A stretch of DNA of 64,000 bases from Serpens sp964410065 (lineage in GTDB: Bacteria > Pseudomonadota > Gammaproteobacteria > Pseudomonadales > Pseudomonadaceae). The DNA lies in NCBI GenBank assembly GCA_964410065.1, contig CAYPFO010000012.1, positions 1 through 64,000 of the forward strand, given 5' to 3'. The notes beneath the pieces were generated by a model. That model was not told the origin of the DNA. It saw nothing but the letters and a program-made list of their open reading frames with translations, and made no database searches. This document shows, one piece after another, positions 25,667 through 34,640 of this stretch. The position numbers and the translations under genes are program-made. The first letter of the stretch is position 1; each line of letters begins with the position of its first letter.

Positions 25667-27286
25667 ATGTCCAAGAGTTTTTCGCTGACTGCCAAGCTAT
25701 CCCTGGTACCGGCTGTTGCCCTGCTTGGCCTGATTCTCTTCGTCGGTTACACCTCACTGCAGTTGGCCGAGACCAATGACCGCCTGCAGGTTTTGGAAAG
25801 TCGCAGCTACCCGATTCTGGAACAGAGCGATGCGGTGATTTTTCAGTTCTCCCGCCTGCCGGGACTGCTCAATAACGCCGTCACTGCCGGCGAAGCGGCG
25901 TTGGTCGACGACGCCCGTCTGCTGCTCAATGACATCGATGCTCAACAGCGACAGCTTGGCGGCCTGCTGGAAGACGCCCAGCGCAGTCAGGAATTGCAGG
26001 CCTGGCGCAACGCCGTAAATGCCTATGGCAAAAACGCCCTCGAGGTTTCGCGCCAGTTGATCGACGGTACAGCTTCGTTTGGCGACCTGGCTGAAAACCT
26101 GCAACGCATGACCAGCGATCTCGAGCGGGCCCAGGCCATGGCCTCCGCCTTTCGCTCCAGTGCCTATCAGGATTTTCAGCAGACCCTGGCGCTTACCCGT
26201 GGCGGCAACGTTGCGACCACCCAGCTGGGCATCGGCCTCAGCATCCTGTTGATCGTTCTCGTGGGGTGCGGCGCTTGGTGGGTCACGCGCAACATCATGG
26301 GCAACGTACACCGGGTGATCGATTCCCTGCGCGCCATTGCCCGCGGCGACGGCGATTTGACCCAGCGTATCGACGTCGTGTCGAACGATGAAATCGGCAC
26401 CATGATCCAGCTGTTCAACCAGTTCCTCGACAAGCTGCAAACCACCATTCGGCAGATTGTCGAAGCGGCCAGCCCGTTGGCGCAGATGTCCCAAGACCTC
26501 TATCGGCTGACCAGCGAGGCGGAGCGCAACGCTCAATCCCAGCAGGATCACACCGACGCCATCGGGCGTGACATCCAGACCATGTCGACGCGCATCGAGG
26601 AGGTGGCACAACGCTCGGGCCAAGCCTCCAACCAAGCCGGCACTGCCTCGCAACAGGCCAAGGCCGCCCGGGATAACATCGGCAGCCTGGCCGACGGCAT
26701 CCAGGACTTGGGCAGCAGCGTGATGGCCTCGGTGACGGCCATGACTCAACTGGAAGTGGAAACCCAGGAAGTCGGCTCGGTACTTACCGTCATTCGTACC
26801 ATCGCCGAGCAAACCAACCTGCTGGCCCTCAATGCGGCCATCGAAGCGGCCCGCGCCGGCGAACAGGGCCGCGGTTTCGCCGTCGTCGCCGATGAAGTAC
26901 GCAACCTCGCGCAAAAAACGGCCAGCTCCACGCAACAGATCCAGGAAATCATCCAGCGCCTGCAGAACAGCGCCAATTCGGTGCTCGATGCCATGACTGC
27001 CAACGGCGAGAAAGCCCGCGCCAGCATCGAACGCTCCAGCGAGGCGACTCGCCTGCTGGAGGACATCGCCCGCACCGTCAGCCAGATCGACACCCTCAAC
27101 GCTGCCATTGCTCGCTTCACCCAGGAGCAGATCAGCCTGTCGAGTTCGATACAACAAGAAACTCTGGTGCTGCAGCAAGGCGCCCAGACCACTGCTCAAG
27201 GCGCCGGCACCACCACCCGGCTCGGCGAGCAATTGGTCACCACCGGCGATCATCTGCGCGCAGCCACCGCCCAATTCCGCGTTTAA
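25667..27286 (+). CDS. Methyl-accepting chemotaxis protein
   Basis: A 539-residue transmembrane chemoreceptor: TM1 (about 10-32), a helical periplasmic domain (about 35-185) without an obvious PAS or Cache signature, probably a four-helix bundle, TM2 (about 186-207), HAMP (about 208-262) and a cytoplasmic signalling domain with the conserved tip TIAEQTNLLALNAAIEAARA and GRGFAVVADEVRNLA. No CheR-tethering pentapeptide ends the protein. It is followed at 23 bp by a porin-like gene and then by a PstS-like protein, which may be the ligand-binding partner. Confidence 0.95.
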   Translation: MSKSFSLTAKLSLVPAVALLGLILFVGYTSLQLAETNDRLQVLESRSYPILEQSDAVIFQFSRLPGLLNNAVTAGEAALVDDARLLLNDIDAQQRQLGGLLEDAQRSQELQAWRNAVNAYGKNALEVSRQLIDGTASFGDLAENLQRMTSDLERAQAMASAFRSSAYQDFQQTLALTRGGNVATTQLGIGLSILLIVLVGCGAWWVTRNIMGNVHRVIDSLRAIARGDGDLTQRIDVVSNDEIGTMIQLFNQFLDKLQTTIRQIVEAASPLAQMSQDLYRLTSEAERNAQSQQDHTDAIGRDIQTMSTRIEEVAQRSGQASNQAGTASQQAKAARDNIGSLADGIQDLGSSVMASVTAMTQLEVETQEVGSVLTVIRTIAEQTNLLALNAAIEAARAGEQGRGFAVVADEVRNLAQKTASSTQQIQEIIQRLQNSANSVLDAMTANGEKARASIERSSEATRLLEDIARTVSQIDTLNAAIARFTQEQISLSSSIQQETLVLQQGAQTTAQGAGTTTRLGEQLVTTGDHLRAATAQFRV

Positions 27287-27309
27287 CTTTCAACCTTCAG
27301 GGACTTTCC

Positions 27310-28395
27310 ATGACTGCATTACGAGTCATTGGTCTGGCAGCCGCTTGCCTGGCCATCACCCCAGCCTTCGCACTGGATCAGGGCGACTACCGCTTGAATG
27401 CCTTCGGCACTGTCGGCGTCACTTATTTGGGTGGCGAAGCAGATGGCCGCAATTACGGCATCAATGGCCAGACCACCGATGCCTGGCGCGGCGACCAACT
27501 GTCCAAGTTCGGCACCCAACTGAGCTATGGCCTGACCGACAACCTGAACGCCACCGCCCAACTGACTGCCAAGGCCGAGCAGGACTCGTGGAACGCCAAC
27601 CTGGAATGGGCCTACCTGGCCTGGCAGGCCAACGATCAACTGCTGCTGCGCGCCGGCCGCCTGCGCACCCCGGCGTATATGTATTCGGAAACCCTGGATG
27701 TCGGCTTCAGCTATCCCTGGCTGCGTTTACCCGATGAGGTCTATGGCCAGATCCAGCTGTCCAATTACGAAGGTGTCGATGTGGTGTACAGCTTGCCGCT
27801 GTCCTTCGCCACGCTGAGCGCCCAGGCCATCGCCGGCCAGGCCAAGGACCGTGACTACTACCTGTTCGACGATTTTTACGATGCCGATTACAAAGAGCTG
27901 CTCGGCGCCAGCCTGAGCCTGGCGAGCAACGATTACGGCACCCTGCGGGTGGCCTACATACAGTCCAAGTTGACCATCGACAACCCAGTGCTGGGCATCG
28001 ACGACAGCAAGGGCACCTTCCTCAGCGTCGGTTACCAATACGACGACGGTAGCTGGATCAGCGCCAACGAGTGGACGCAACGCACCATCGACGGCCCGCT
28101 GAGCCCCGACCAGAACGCCTTCTACCTGATGGGCGGACGCCGCTTCGGCGATTTCCTGCCGCACGTCACCTATGCACAGCTGGATGAAGAGAAAGGAGCT
28201 CGCCAGTCGTCCTGGACCCTGGGCCTCAACTACAGCCTGGCGCCGAATGTGACCCTCAAGGGCGAATACAAGCAAGTCGAAACCGAGAACAACTTTGAAG
28301 GCATGTTCGTGCCCTCGGGCACCGAGGTCTTCACCCAAAGCATTCCGAACTTCGACGGCGAGATCATCAGCCTCGGCATCGACTTCGTATTCTGA
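27310..28395 (+). CDS. Outer-membrane beta-barrel porin-like protein
   Basis: A 361-residue protein with a signal peptide (MTALRVIGLAAACLAITPAFA) and alternating amphipathic strands rich in Tyr/Gly/Asp, ending in Phe (SLGIDFVF), the classic outer-membrane assembly signal. It shows the Asp/Arg-rich patches of general or anion porins but I cannot assign a family with certainty. It lies between a chemoreceptor and a PstS-like periplasmic protein, all rightward, with gaps of 23 and 11 bp, so the three probably form one operon for uptake or sensing of one solute. Confidence 0.8.
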   Translation: MTALRVIGLAAACLAITPAFALDQGDYRLNAFGTVGVTYLGGEADGRNYGINGQTTDAWRGDQLSKFGTQLSYGLTDNLNATAQLTAKAEQDSWNANLEWAYLAWQANDQLLLRAGRLRTPAYMYSETLDVGFSYPWLRLPDEVYGQIQLSNYEGVDVVYSLPLSFATLSAQAIAGQAKDRDYYLFDDFYDADYKELLGASLSLASNDYGTLRVAYIQSKLTIDNPVLGIDDSKGTFLSVGYQYDDGSWISANEWTQRTIDGPLSPDQNAFYLMGGRRFGDFLPHVTYAQLDEEKGARQSSWTLGLNYSLAPNVTLKGEYKQVETENNFEGMFVPSGTEVFTQSIPNFDGEIISLGIDFVF

Positions 28396-28406
28396 GGAGC
28401 ACGACC

Positions 28407-28811
28407 ATGACGTTTATTTCTCGCATTCTTAGCGTTGCGGCCCTGAGCGCGCTAGCTGGCGCCGCCCAGGCCGACGTCGCCGTGATCATCAACCCTGGCG
28501 CGGCCAAAGCGCCAAGCCAGGCTGAGGTGGCCAACATCTTCCTCGGCAAGGACAAGTCCCTGAAAGGCTTCGATCTCAAAGGCTGGAACGCCACCAAGGA
28601 AACATTCTACGGTGCGGTCACCAACAAGAACGAAGCCCAGCTGAAGTCCTACTGGTCGGGCCTGATTTTCACCGGTAAAGGTCAGCCGCTGGCCAGCCTG
28701 GATAATGACGCCGCGGTGGTCGAGCGCGTCGCCAGCGACAGCAGCGCCATCGGCTATGTGGACAGCCAGGCCGTCACCGGCTCGGTGAAGGTGCTGTTCA
28801 CCCTGCGCTAA
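28407..28811 (+). CDS. Small PstS-like periplasmic protein
   Basis: A 134-residue protein with a signal peptide (about 1-22, ending GAAQADVAV). The mature domain resembles one lobe of phosphate-binding proteins: VAVIINPGAAKAPSQAEVANIFLGK at the N-terminus and VASDSSAIGYVDSQAVTGSVKVL at the C-terminus. True PstS is over 300 residues with two lobes, so this short form cannot be a standard ABC binding protein, and no ABC genes are adjacent. GAGG precedes the start. Inference: it binds an anion and serves the neighbouring chemoreceptor or porin. Confidence 0.78.
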   Translation: MTFISRILSVAALSALAGAAQADVAVIINPGAAKAPSQAEVANIFLGKDKSLKGFDLKGWNATKETFYGAVTNKNEAQLKSYWSGLIFTGKGQPLASLDNDAAVVERVASDSSAIGYVDSQAVTGSVKVLFTLR

Positions 28812-28834
28812 GTCAGGGCGATCGTCGCCCTCGT

Positions 28835-28866
28835 AAAAACGTCGCGATCAATCGCGGCGTTTTTTG
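28835..28866 (+). terminator. Terminator after the chemoreceptor-porin-PstS-like operon
   Basis: AACGTCGCGAT / ATCGCGGCGTT stem with a CA loop and one mismatch, preceded by A and followed by six T, 24 bp after the PstS-like stop. Confidence 0.9.
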
Positions 28867-29115
28867 CGTTCTCTTAATAGGAGGCCGTTCCCGACGGACG
28901 TACCGCTAACGGTTACCGGCACTTCTACGAACACAGAACCATTTACGTCATAGACTTACGTCCAATGTTGGCTTGCCGGGCGGCAGCCCACCATTACTGA
29001 CCCGCCGTGTTTGAGCGGCGGACTGCCCGCCGGTAAAATTCTGTGCATCTTTCCGGCAACACCTGGATCGCTCGGACGAGGCAGTCAGTCATCTCACACC
29101 ACACAGGGAGTAGCC
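28867..29115. other. Gene-free leader of the DUF294 gene
   Basis: 249 bp between the terminator and the next ATG. It contains a GC-rich palindromic stretch (CCGCC…GGCGG near 29002-29022). No coding sequence or confident promoter was recognised. GGGAG precedes the ATG at 29116. Confidence 0.5.
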
Positions 29116-31050
29116 ATGAGCAAGGCGGACGCTTTTGCCGAGGCTGGTAGAACAGCTGTACTGCAGAATATTCAGGGCACCCTCGAATTCCTGCAAAAAT
29201 TCCCGCCGTTCGATCAGATGGATCACACGCATCTGGTGACACTGGTGGAGAATTGCCAGCTGCGCTTCTATGCCCAAGGTGAGCCGATCCTGCGCCCTGA
29301 AGACGGTCCGGTGGAATACTTCCATATCGTCAAGCAAGGGCGCATTCAAGGTAAGCGCCACAGCTCCAATGGCCACGCCCATGACACCACCTTTGAAATC
29401 AGCACCGGTGAATGTTTCCCCATCGCCGCGTTGATTGGCGAGCGTGCCACGCGCACCACCCATATGGCCGCTACCGACAGTTTCTGCCTGCTGCTCAAGC
29501 GTGACGTCTTCATGCAGCTGTTCAGCCTGTCCAGCACCTTTCGCGACTTTGCCCTGCGTGGCGTCAGCAGCCTGCTCGATCAGGTCAATCAGCAAGTGCA
29601 ACGGCGCGCGGCGGAGAGCCTGGGCGAAGACTACTCCCTGGACACCCGCCTCGATGCGCTGGCCCACCGTGATCCGGTCAGCTGCCTGCCCAATACCCCC
29701 TTGCGCGCCGCGGTGGGGCTGATGCACGAGCAGTCCGTGGGCAGTATCGTCATCGTCGATACCGAGCACCGCCCGCTGGGCATCTTTACCCTGCGCGACC
29801 TGCGCCGGGTGATCGCCGACGCCAGCGCCGACCTGGAACAGCCGATCCACGACCTGATGACCCATGACCCCTTTTACCTGGGGCCTTCGGCCAGCGCGTT
29901 CGATGCCGCCATCGCCATGACCGAGCGGCATATCGCGCATGTCTGCGTGGTGGAAGACGAACGCCTGGTGGGCGTGCTCTCCGAGCGTGACCTGTTCTCC
30001 TTGCAACGGGTCGACCTGGTGCATATGGCACGCGCCATTCGCCATGCGGAAACCATCGAGTCATTGATTGCCCGGCGCGAAAACGTTGGCCTGCTGGTCG
30101 AGCGCATGCTGGCCCACGGCGCGAGCTCCACGCAGATCACCCAGTTGATCACCCTGCTCAACGACCACACCGTATGCCGGGTCATCGAACTGAGCATCGA
30201 GGAACTTGGCGACCCCGGCGTGCCCTTTAGCTGGCTGTGTTTCGGTAGCGAAGGCCGCCGCGAGCAGACGCTGCACACCGACCAGGACAACGGCATCATG
30301 TTCGAGGCCCGTACCGCAGCCGAGGCCGCCTCGCTGCGTGGCCGCCTGTTGCCGCTGGCCGAGTACATCAACCAGCGCCTGGATCAGTGTGGTTTCACCC
30401 TGTGCAAGGGCGACATCATGGCCGGCAATCCGGAGCTGTGCCTGTCGCGTGCCGAATGGATGCGCCGCTTCCAGGGCTTCGTGCGCGAGGCAACGCCGGA
30501 AAACCTGCTCGGCTCGAGCATCTATTTCGACCTGCGCGTGGTCTGGGGCCCCGAGCAGGGTTGCCGAACCGTGCAGAAGGAATTACTCCAGCTGATCCAG
30601 GGCAACACCATGTTCCAGCGCATGATGGCCGACAATGCCTTGCGCCATCGTCCGCCTGTCGGTCGTTTTCGCGATTTCGTGGTTGCCCGCAAGGGCGCGG
30701 AAAAAGACACCTTGGATCTCAAGGTGCAAGGCCTGACGCCCTTCGTCGACGGTGCCCGCGTGCTGGCGCTGGCCCATGGCATCGACGAGACGAATACCCT
30801 GGAACGCTTGCGCTTGTTGGTACTCAAAAAAGCCATCGACGCCAAGGACGGAGCGGCTTATGAAGAGGCTTACCACTTCATTCAGCAGATGCGCATGCAG
30901 CAACATCAGCAACAGGCACGACAGGGCCAGCCCTATTCGAACCGGCTGGACCCGGACACCTTGAACCATCTGGATCGCCGCATCCTGCGCGAGTCGTTCC
31001 GCCAGGCCCTGCGACTGCAAAGTAGCCTGACACTCCGGTATCAGTTATGA
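29116..31050 (+). CDS. cNMP-binding/CBS/DUF294 nucleotidyltransferase-like signalling protein
   Basis: A 644-residue cytosolic protein. Order: cyclic-nucleotide-binding-like domain (about 20-140, with QLRFYAQGEPILRPEDGPV), two CBS domains (about 165-285, SVGSIVIVDTEHRPLGIFT and HVCVVEDERLVGVLSE), a DUF294 putative nucleotidyltransferase (about 300-430, with CFGSEGRREQTLHTDQDNG holding the G-S and DxD-type residues), and the DUF294 C-terminal helical domain (about 480-640). The family resembles GlnD-type nucleotidyltransferases, but the substrate is unknown. Start chosen at ATG 29116 with GGGAG upstream. It overlaps the exonuclease gene by 4 bp. Confidence 0.87.
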   Translation: MSKADAFAEAGRTAVLQNIQGTLEFLQKFPPFDQMDHTHLVTLVENCQLRFYAQGEPILRPEDGPVEYFHIVKQGRIQGKRHSSNGHAHDTTFEISTGECFPIAALIGERATRTTHMAATDSFCLLLKRDVFMQLFSLSSTFRDFALRGVSSLLDQVNQQVQRRAAESLGEDYSLDTRLDALAHRDPVSCLPNTPLRAAVGLMHEQSVGSIVIVDTEHRPLGIFTLRDLRRVIADASADLEQPIHDLMTHDPFYLGPSASAFDAAIAMTERHIAHVCVVEDERLVGVLSERDLFSLQRVDLVHMARAIRHAETIESLIARRENVGLLVERMLAHGASSTQITQLITLLNDHTVCRVIELSIEELGDPGVPFSWLCFGSEGRREQTLHTDQDNGIMFEARTAAEAASLRGRLLPLAEYINQRLDQCGFTLCKGDIMAGNPELCLSRAEWMRRFQGFVREATPENLLGSSIYFDLRVVWGPEQGCRTVQKELLQLIQGNTMFQRMMADNALRHRPPVGRFRDFVVARKGAEKDTLDLKVQGLTPFVDGARVLALAHGIDETNTLERLRLLVLKKAIDAKDGAAYEEAYHFIQQMRMQQHQQQARQGQPYSNRLDPDTLNHLDRRILRESFRQALRLQSSLTLRYQL

Positions 31051-31754
31051 ATGCATTCACCTCTTGGTTGACTCGACGTAACCCACTGCTCAGCGATACA
31101 CAGCGGCGCCGCTACGAACGACTGCCGAGCGCCGTGGCGCTAAGCGACGCTCCGCTGAGCACCCAACGCTTCGTGGTAGTGGATGTGGAAACCACCGGCC
31201 TGAACGTACACCGCGATCAGGTGCTGTCGATTGGCGCCGTAGTGATCGATCAGGGCGCCATTCACTTTGCCGAACAGTTCGAGCGCACCCTGCAGCGTGA
31301 GTATCAGACGCCCGGGCCCAGCGTGCTGATTCACGGCATCGCACCCAGCGAGATCGCAGCCGGGGACGATCCGATAGAGGTGCTGCTCGATTTCATGGAG
31401 TTCGTCGGCGACAGCCCGCTGCTGGCGTTTCACGCCGGTTTTGACCAGCGCATGCTGGCCCGCGCGTTGAAGGAAAGCCTGGGTTACAAGCTGCCCAATC
31501 CGTTCCTCGACCTGGCCCACCTGGCGCCTTTGCTGTGCCCGCAGGTGCGCTTCCCCAACGCCGGGCTGGACGACTGGCTCAATCACTTCGGCCTGCAGGT
31601 GCAGCAACGCCACAATGCCAGTGCCGATGCGCTGGTTAGCGCCGAACTGGCCTTGATCCTGTTCAACCGCGCCCGCCGCCAGCAGCTCGACAGCCCGGCC
31701 CTGCTGGCCCGGCGTGTCAGCAACTGGAAGCGTCGCCAGGCACACGCGCTGTAG
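31047..31754 (+). CDS. DEDDh 3'-5' exonuclease (DnaQ-like)
   Basis: A 235-residue exonuclease of the Pol III epsilon type. ExoI is VVDVETTGL with Asp and Glu, ExoII includes AFHAGFDQRML, and ExoIII-epsilon is RHNASADAL with catalytic His and Asp, so all four DEDDh residues are present. A basic N-terminal region of about 40 residues precedes the domain. Its ATG overlaps the DUF294 gene's stop (ATGA). The pairing with a CBS/DUF294 protein recurs in proteobacteria and suggests joint action on nucleotides or nucleic acids; the exact substrate is unknown. Confidence 0.9.
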   Translation: MNAFTSWLTRRNPLLSDTQRRRYERLPSAVALSDAPLSTQRFVVVDVETTGLNVHRDQVLSIGAVVIDQGAIHFAEQFERTLQREYQTPGPSVLIHGIAPSEIAAGDDPIEVLLDFMEFVGDSPLLAFHAGFDQRMLARALKESLGYKLPNPFLDLAHLAPLLCPQVRFPNAGLDDWLNHFGLQVQQRHNASADALVSAELALILFNRARRQQLDSPALLARRVSNWKRRQAHAL

Positions 31755-31905
31755 TCCTAGACAGGTCGCCCGTTGCGCGTGCAGCAGGAGAACACGTTGT
31801 CGTCGGGCAGCCCGCCGTGCTCGCCTGCTTTTGTTATCCAGCCCGCCTTCCTGCGGCGTACATCGCCGCCTCTACGATTCTGTCGCGCCGTGCAATTCGT
31901 TAAGA

Positions 31906-31946
31906 ATAAAAAAAGCCGCCTGCCCCAGGAGGGCAGGCGGCTTTTA
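31906..31946. terminator. Bidirectional terminator between the exonuclease and acyl-CoA dehydrogenase genes
   Basis: Long perfect stem AAAAGCCGCCTGCCC / GGGCAGGCGGCTTTT with a CAGGA loop, between convergent genes. Confidence 0.93.
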
Positions 31947-31969
31947 GGCACCAAAAGAACCGCGCGGGA

Positions 31970-33775
31970 TCAGTAGCCCAGTGCGAAGTCTTCTTCAGCC
32001 AGTTCCATCAGGTTGTTGGCACCGGACAGCATGGTGGCTGCGTGGGTGCGCGTGCGCGGCAGGATGCGATCGAAATAGAAGCGTGCGGTCTGCAGCTTGG
32101 CCTTGTAGAAGGCCTCTTCGCTAGTACCAGCGGCCAGTTTCTCGGCGGCCAGGCGAGCCATGTCAGCCCAGAAGTAGGCCAGGCAGGCATAACCGGAGTA
32201 CATCAGGTAGTCCACCGAGGCGGCACCGACTTCTTCGCGGTCCTTCATGGCAGCCATGCCGACCTTCATGGTCAGCTCGCCCCACTCCTTGTTGATCGCC
32301 GCCAGCGGCGCGACCAGGTGCTTGACGGCCTCGTTGCCTTCGTTGGCCTGGCAGAACTTGTGCACGATTTTGGTGAAGCCCTTGAGCGCTTCGCCCTGGG
32401 TCATCAGTACCTTGCGACCCAGCAGGTCGAGGGCCTGAATGCCGGTGGTGCCCTCGTACAGCATGGAGATACGCGCGTCACGCACGTTCTGTTCCATGCC
32501 GTGCTCAGCGATAAAGCCGTGGCCACCGAAGATCTGCACGCCGTGGTTGGCCGCTTCAAAACCGACTTCGGTCATGAACGCCTTGGCGATTGGGGTGAGG
32601 AAGGCCAGCATCGCGTCGGCGGCTTTCTTCTCGTCTTCGTCCTGGCTGCGCTGGACGATGTCGACCTGCTTGGCGGCAAAGTACACCATGGCCCGATTGC
32701 CTTCGGCGAAGGCCTTCATGGTCAGCAGCATACGGCGCACGTCCGGGTGCACGATGATCGGGTCGGCGGCTTTTTCAGGCGCTTTCGGACCGGTCAGCGA
32801 ACGCATTTGCAGACGCTCGCGAGCGTAGGCCAGGCCGCCTTGGAAGCCGAGCTCGGCATGGGCCAGGCCCTGCAGTGCAGTACCCAGGCGTGCAGTGTTC
32901 ATGAAGGTGAACATGCAGTTCAGGCCCTTGTTGGCCGGGCCGATCAGGAAGCCGGTAGCGGCGTCGAAGTTCATCACGCAGGTAGCGTTGCCGTGGATGC
33001 CCATCTTGTGCTCGATGGAGCCACAGGACACGCCATTGCGCTCGCCCGCACCGCCTTCGGCAGTGGGCAGGAACTTCGGCACGATGAACAGGGAAATACC
33101 CTTGGTGCCGGCCGGTGCATCGGGCAGGCGGGCCAGCACGATGTGCACGATATTCTCGGCCATGTCGTGTTCGCCGGCAGAGATGAAGATCTTGGTGCCG
33201 GTGACCTTGTAGCTGCCGTCAGCCTGAGGCTCGGCCTTGGTGCGCAGCATGCCCAGGTCGGTGCCACAGTGCGGCTCGGTCAGGCACATGGTGCCGGTCC
33301 ACTCGCCGGTGACCAGCTTGGTCATGTAAGTGTTGATCTGCTCTTCGGTACCGTGGGCGGAGATGGTGTTCATCGCGCCGTGGGACAGGCCCGGGTACAT
33401 GCCCCAGGACCAGTTTGCCTGACCGATCATTTCGCTGAAGGCCAGGCTGAGTGATTCCGGCAGGCCCTGACCGCCGTGCTCGACGTCGTGGGCCAGGCTC
33501 GGCCAGCCGCCTTCGACGAACTGCTGATAGGCTTCCTTGAAGCCGGTCGGGGTCTTCACACCTTCCGGGGACCAGACGCAGCCTTCCTGATCGCCCACGC
33601 GGTTCAGCGGTGCAATCACTTGTTCACAGAACTTGGCGCCTTCTTCGAGGATCGCATTGACCATGTCCGGGGTGGCTTCTTCACAGCCGGGCAGGCTCTG
33701 GTAGTGGGCTTCGTAGCCAAGCAGCTCATCACGAACGAAACGAATATCGCGCAAGGGGGCCTTGTAGTCGGGCAT
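31970..33775 (-). CDS. Large acyl-CoA dehydrogenase
   Basis: A 601-residue flavoprotein that dehydrogenates acyl-CoA in beta-oxidation and passes electrons to ETF. It has acyl-CoA dehydrogenase N-terminal, middle (CLTEPHCGTDLGMLRTKA, GTKIFISAGEH) and C-terminal domains (EVGFEAANHGVQIFGGHGFIAEHGMEQNVRD) plus a C-terminal extension found in the 600-residue subgroup. Chain length is not predictable. Start chosen at MPDYKAPLRDIRF; the frame reaches 33838 but that leader contains a PsrA-type box (33836-33849). The biotin genes lie upstream. Confidence 0.92.
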   Translation of the reverse strand: MPDYKAPLRDIRFVRDELLGYEAHYQSLPGCEEATPDMVNAILEEGAKFCEQVIAPLNRVGDQEGCVWSPEGVKTPTGFKEAYQQFVEGGWPSLAHDVEHGGQGLPESLSLAFSEMIGQANWSWGMYPGLSHGAMNTISAHGTEEQINTYMTKLVTGEWTGTMCLTEPHCGTDLGMLRTKAEPQADGSYKVTGTKIFISAGEHDMAENIVHIVLARLPDAPAGTKGISLFIVPKFLPTAEGGAGERNGVSCGSIEHKMGIHGNATCVMNFDAATGFLIGPANKGLNCMFTFMNTARLGTALQGLAHAELGFQGGLAYARERLQMRSLTGPKAPEKAADPIIVHPDVRRMLLTMKAFAEGNRAMVYFAAKQVDIVQRSQDEDEKKAADAMLAFLTPIAKAFMTEVGFEAANHGVQIFGGHGFIAEHGMEQNVRDARISMLYEGTTGIQALDLLGRKVLMTQGEALKGFTKIVHKFCQANEGNEAVKHLVAPLAAINKEWGELTMKVGMAAMKDREEVGAASVDYLMYSGYACLAYFWADMARLAAEKLAAGTSEEAFYKAKLQTARFYFDRILPRTRTHAATMLSGANNLMELAEEDFALGY

Positions 33776-33835
33776 TGCGGTAAACCTCAGCGGTAGGTCT
33801 TTGGGGTGGTGAGCTGCGACACAACCACGCACGCT

Positions 33836-33849
33836 CAAACAGTTGTTTG
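33836..33849. promoter_or_regulatory. PsrA-type operator
   Basis: CAAAC-AGTT-GTTTG matches the published PsrA motif (G/C)AAAC-N2-4-GTTT(G/C) exactly. It lies 61 bp upstream of the acyl-CoA dehydrogenase start. PsrA is the Pseudomonas TetR-type repressor released by long-chain fatty acids, and acyl-CoA dehydrogenase genes are among its known targets. Confidence 0.75.
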
Positions 33850-33954
33850 AAACTTACGTTTACCTCCCTACCTTGTCAAGTCCAGCCATGCGAACAGGCA
33901 TAAGCCTAGAAGCCTCCAAACGGGGCTTCCAGGCCCTCATGATCTGCCCTTATT

Positions 33955-34638
33955 TCAGCGGGTCAGCAGGGGTTGCAGCTGCAGATAGTTGGCAACCACG
34001 GCGGGCTGCGGAGCAGCAAGATGCGGCACACAACCCAGGCATGGAGCTGCCAGGCGTTCGGTGAGCGTCGCCAGGTTGTCTTGCAGTCGAGAGGTCGCCG
34101 GATCGACCACGTTGGCGACCCAGCCGGCCAATTGCAGGCCGTTGGCGGCAATCGCCTGCGCCGTCAGCAAGGCGTGATTGATGCAGCCCAGGCGTACGCC
34201 CAGCACCAGGATCACCGGCAACTGCAGCGCCACGGCCAGGTCGGACAAACAGGCACCGCCATCCAGCGGGACGTGCCAGCCGCCTGCGCCTTCCACCAGG
34301 GTGAAATCCGCCTCAAGCGCGAGCACGCGACGCGTGGCCGTGGCCAGTCCTGCCACGCTCAGCGTCACTCCGGCTTCGCGCGCAGCCAGATGCGGCGCGA
34401 TGGCCGGGGCGAAGGCGTAGGGATTCACCGTGTCGTAGTCCAGCGGCAGGCTGCATTCGCCCAGCAAGGCCAGGGCATCGCCATTGCGCAATCCTTCTGC
34501 CGTGATCACGCAGTCGGAGGCCACCGGCTTGGCCGCCGCCGTGCTCAGCCCCAACTGCCGGGCAGCGTGCAACAGGCCGGCGGCAATGGTGGTCTTGCCG
34601 ATTTCGGTGTCGGTACCGGTCACGAAAAACGCAGCCAT
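33955..34638 (-). CDS. bioD: Dethiobiotin synthetase BioD
   Basis: Closes the ureido ring of dethiobiotin from DAPA, CO2 and ATP. The 227-residue P-loop protein has FFVTGTDTEIGKTTIAAG (Walker A) and EGAGGWHVPLDG. It is the last gene of the leftward biotin cluster, 2 bp after bioC. Confidence 0.96.
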   Translation of the reverse strand: MAAFFVTGTDTEIGKTTIAAGLLHAARQLGLSTAAAKPVASDCVITAEGLRNGDALALLGECSLPLDYDTVNPYAFAPAIAPHLAAREAGVTLSVAGLATATRRVLALEADFTLVEGAGGWHVPLDGGACLSDLAVALQLPVILVLGVRLGCINHALLTAQAIAANGLQLAGWVANVVDPATSRLQDNLATLTERLAAPCLGCVPHLAAPQPAVVANYLQLQPLLTR

Positions 34639-34640
34639 GC

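Noticed and set aside
32042..33454. A 470-codon frame opposite the acyl-CoA dehydrogenase
   Set aside because: No recognisable protein features; the opposite strand encodes a complete flavoenzyme.
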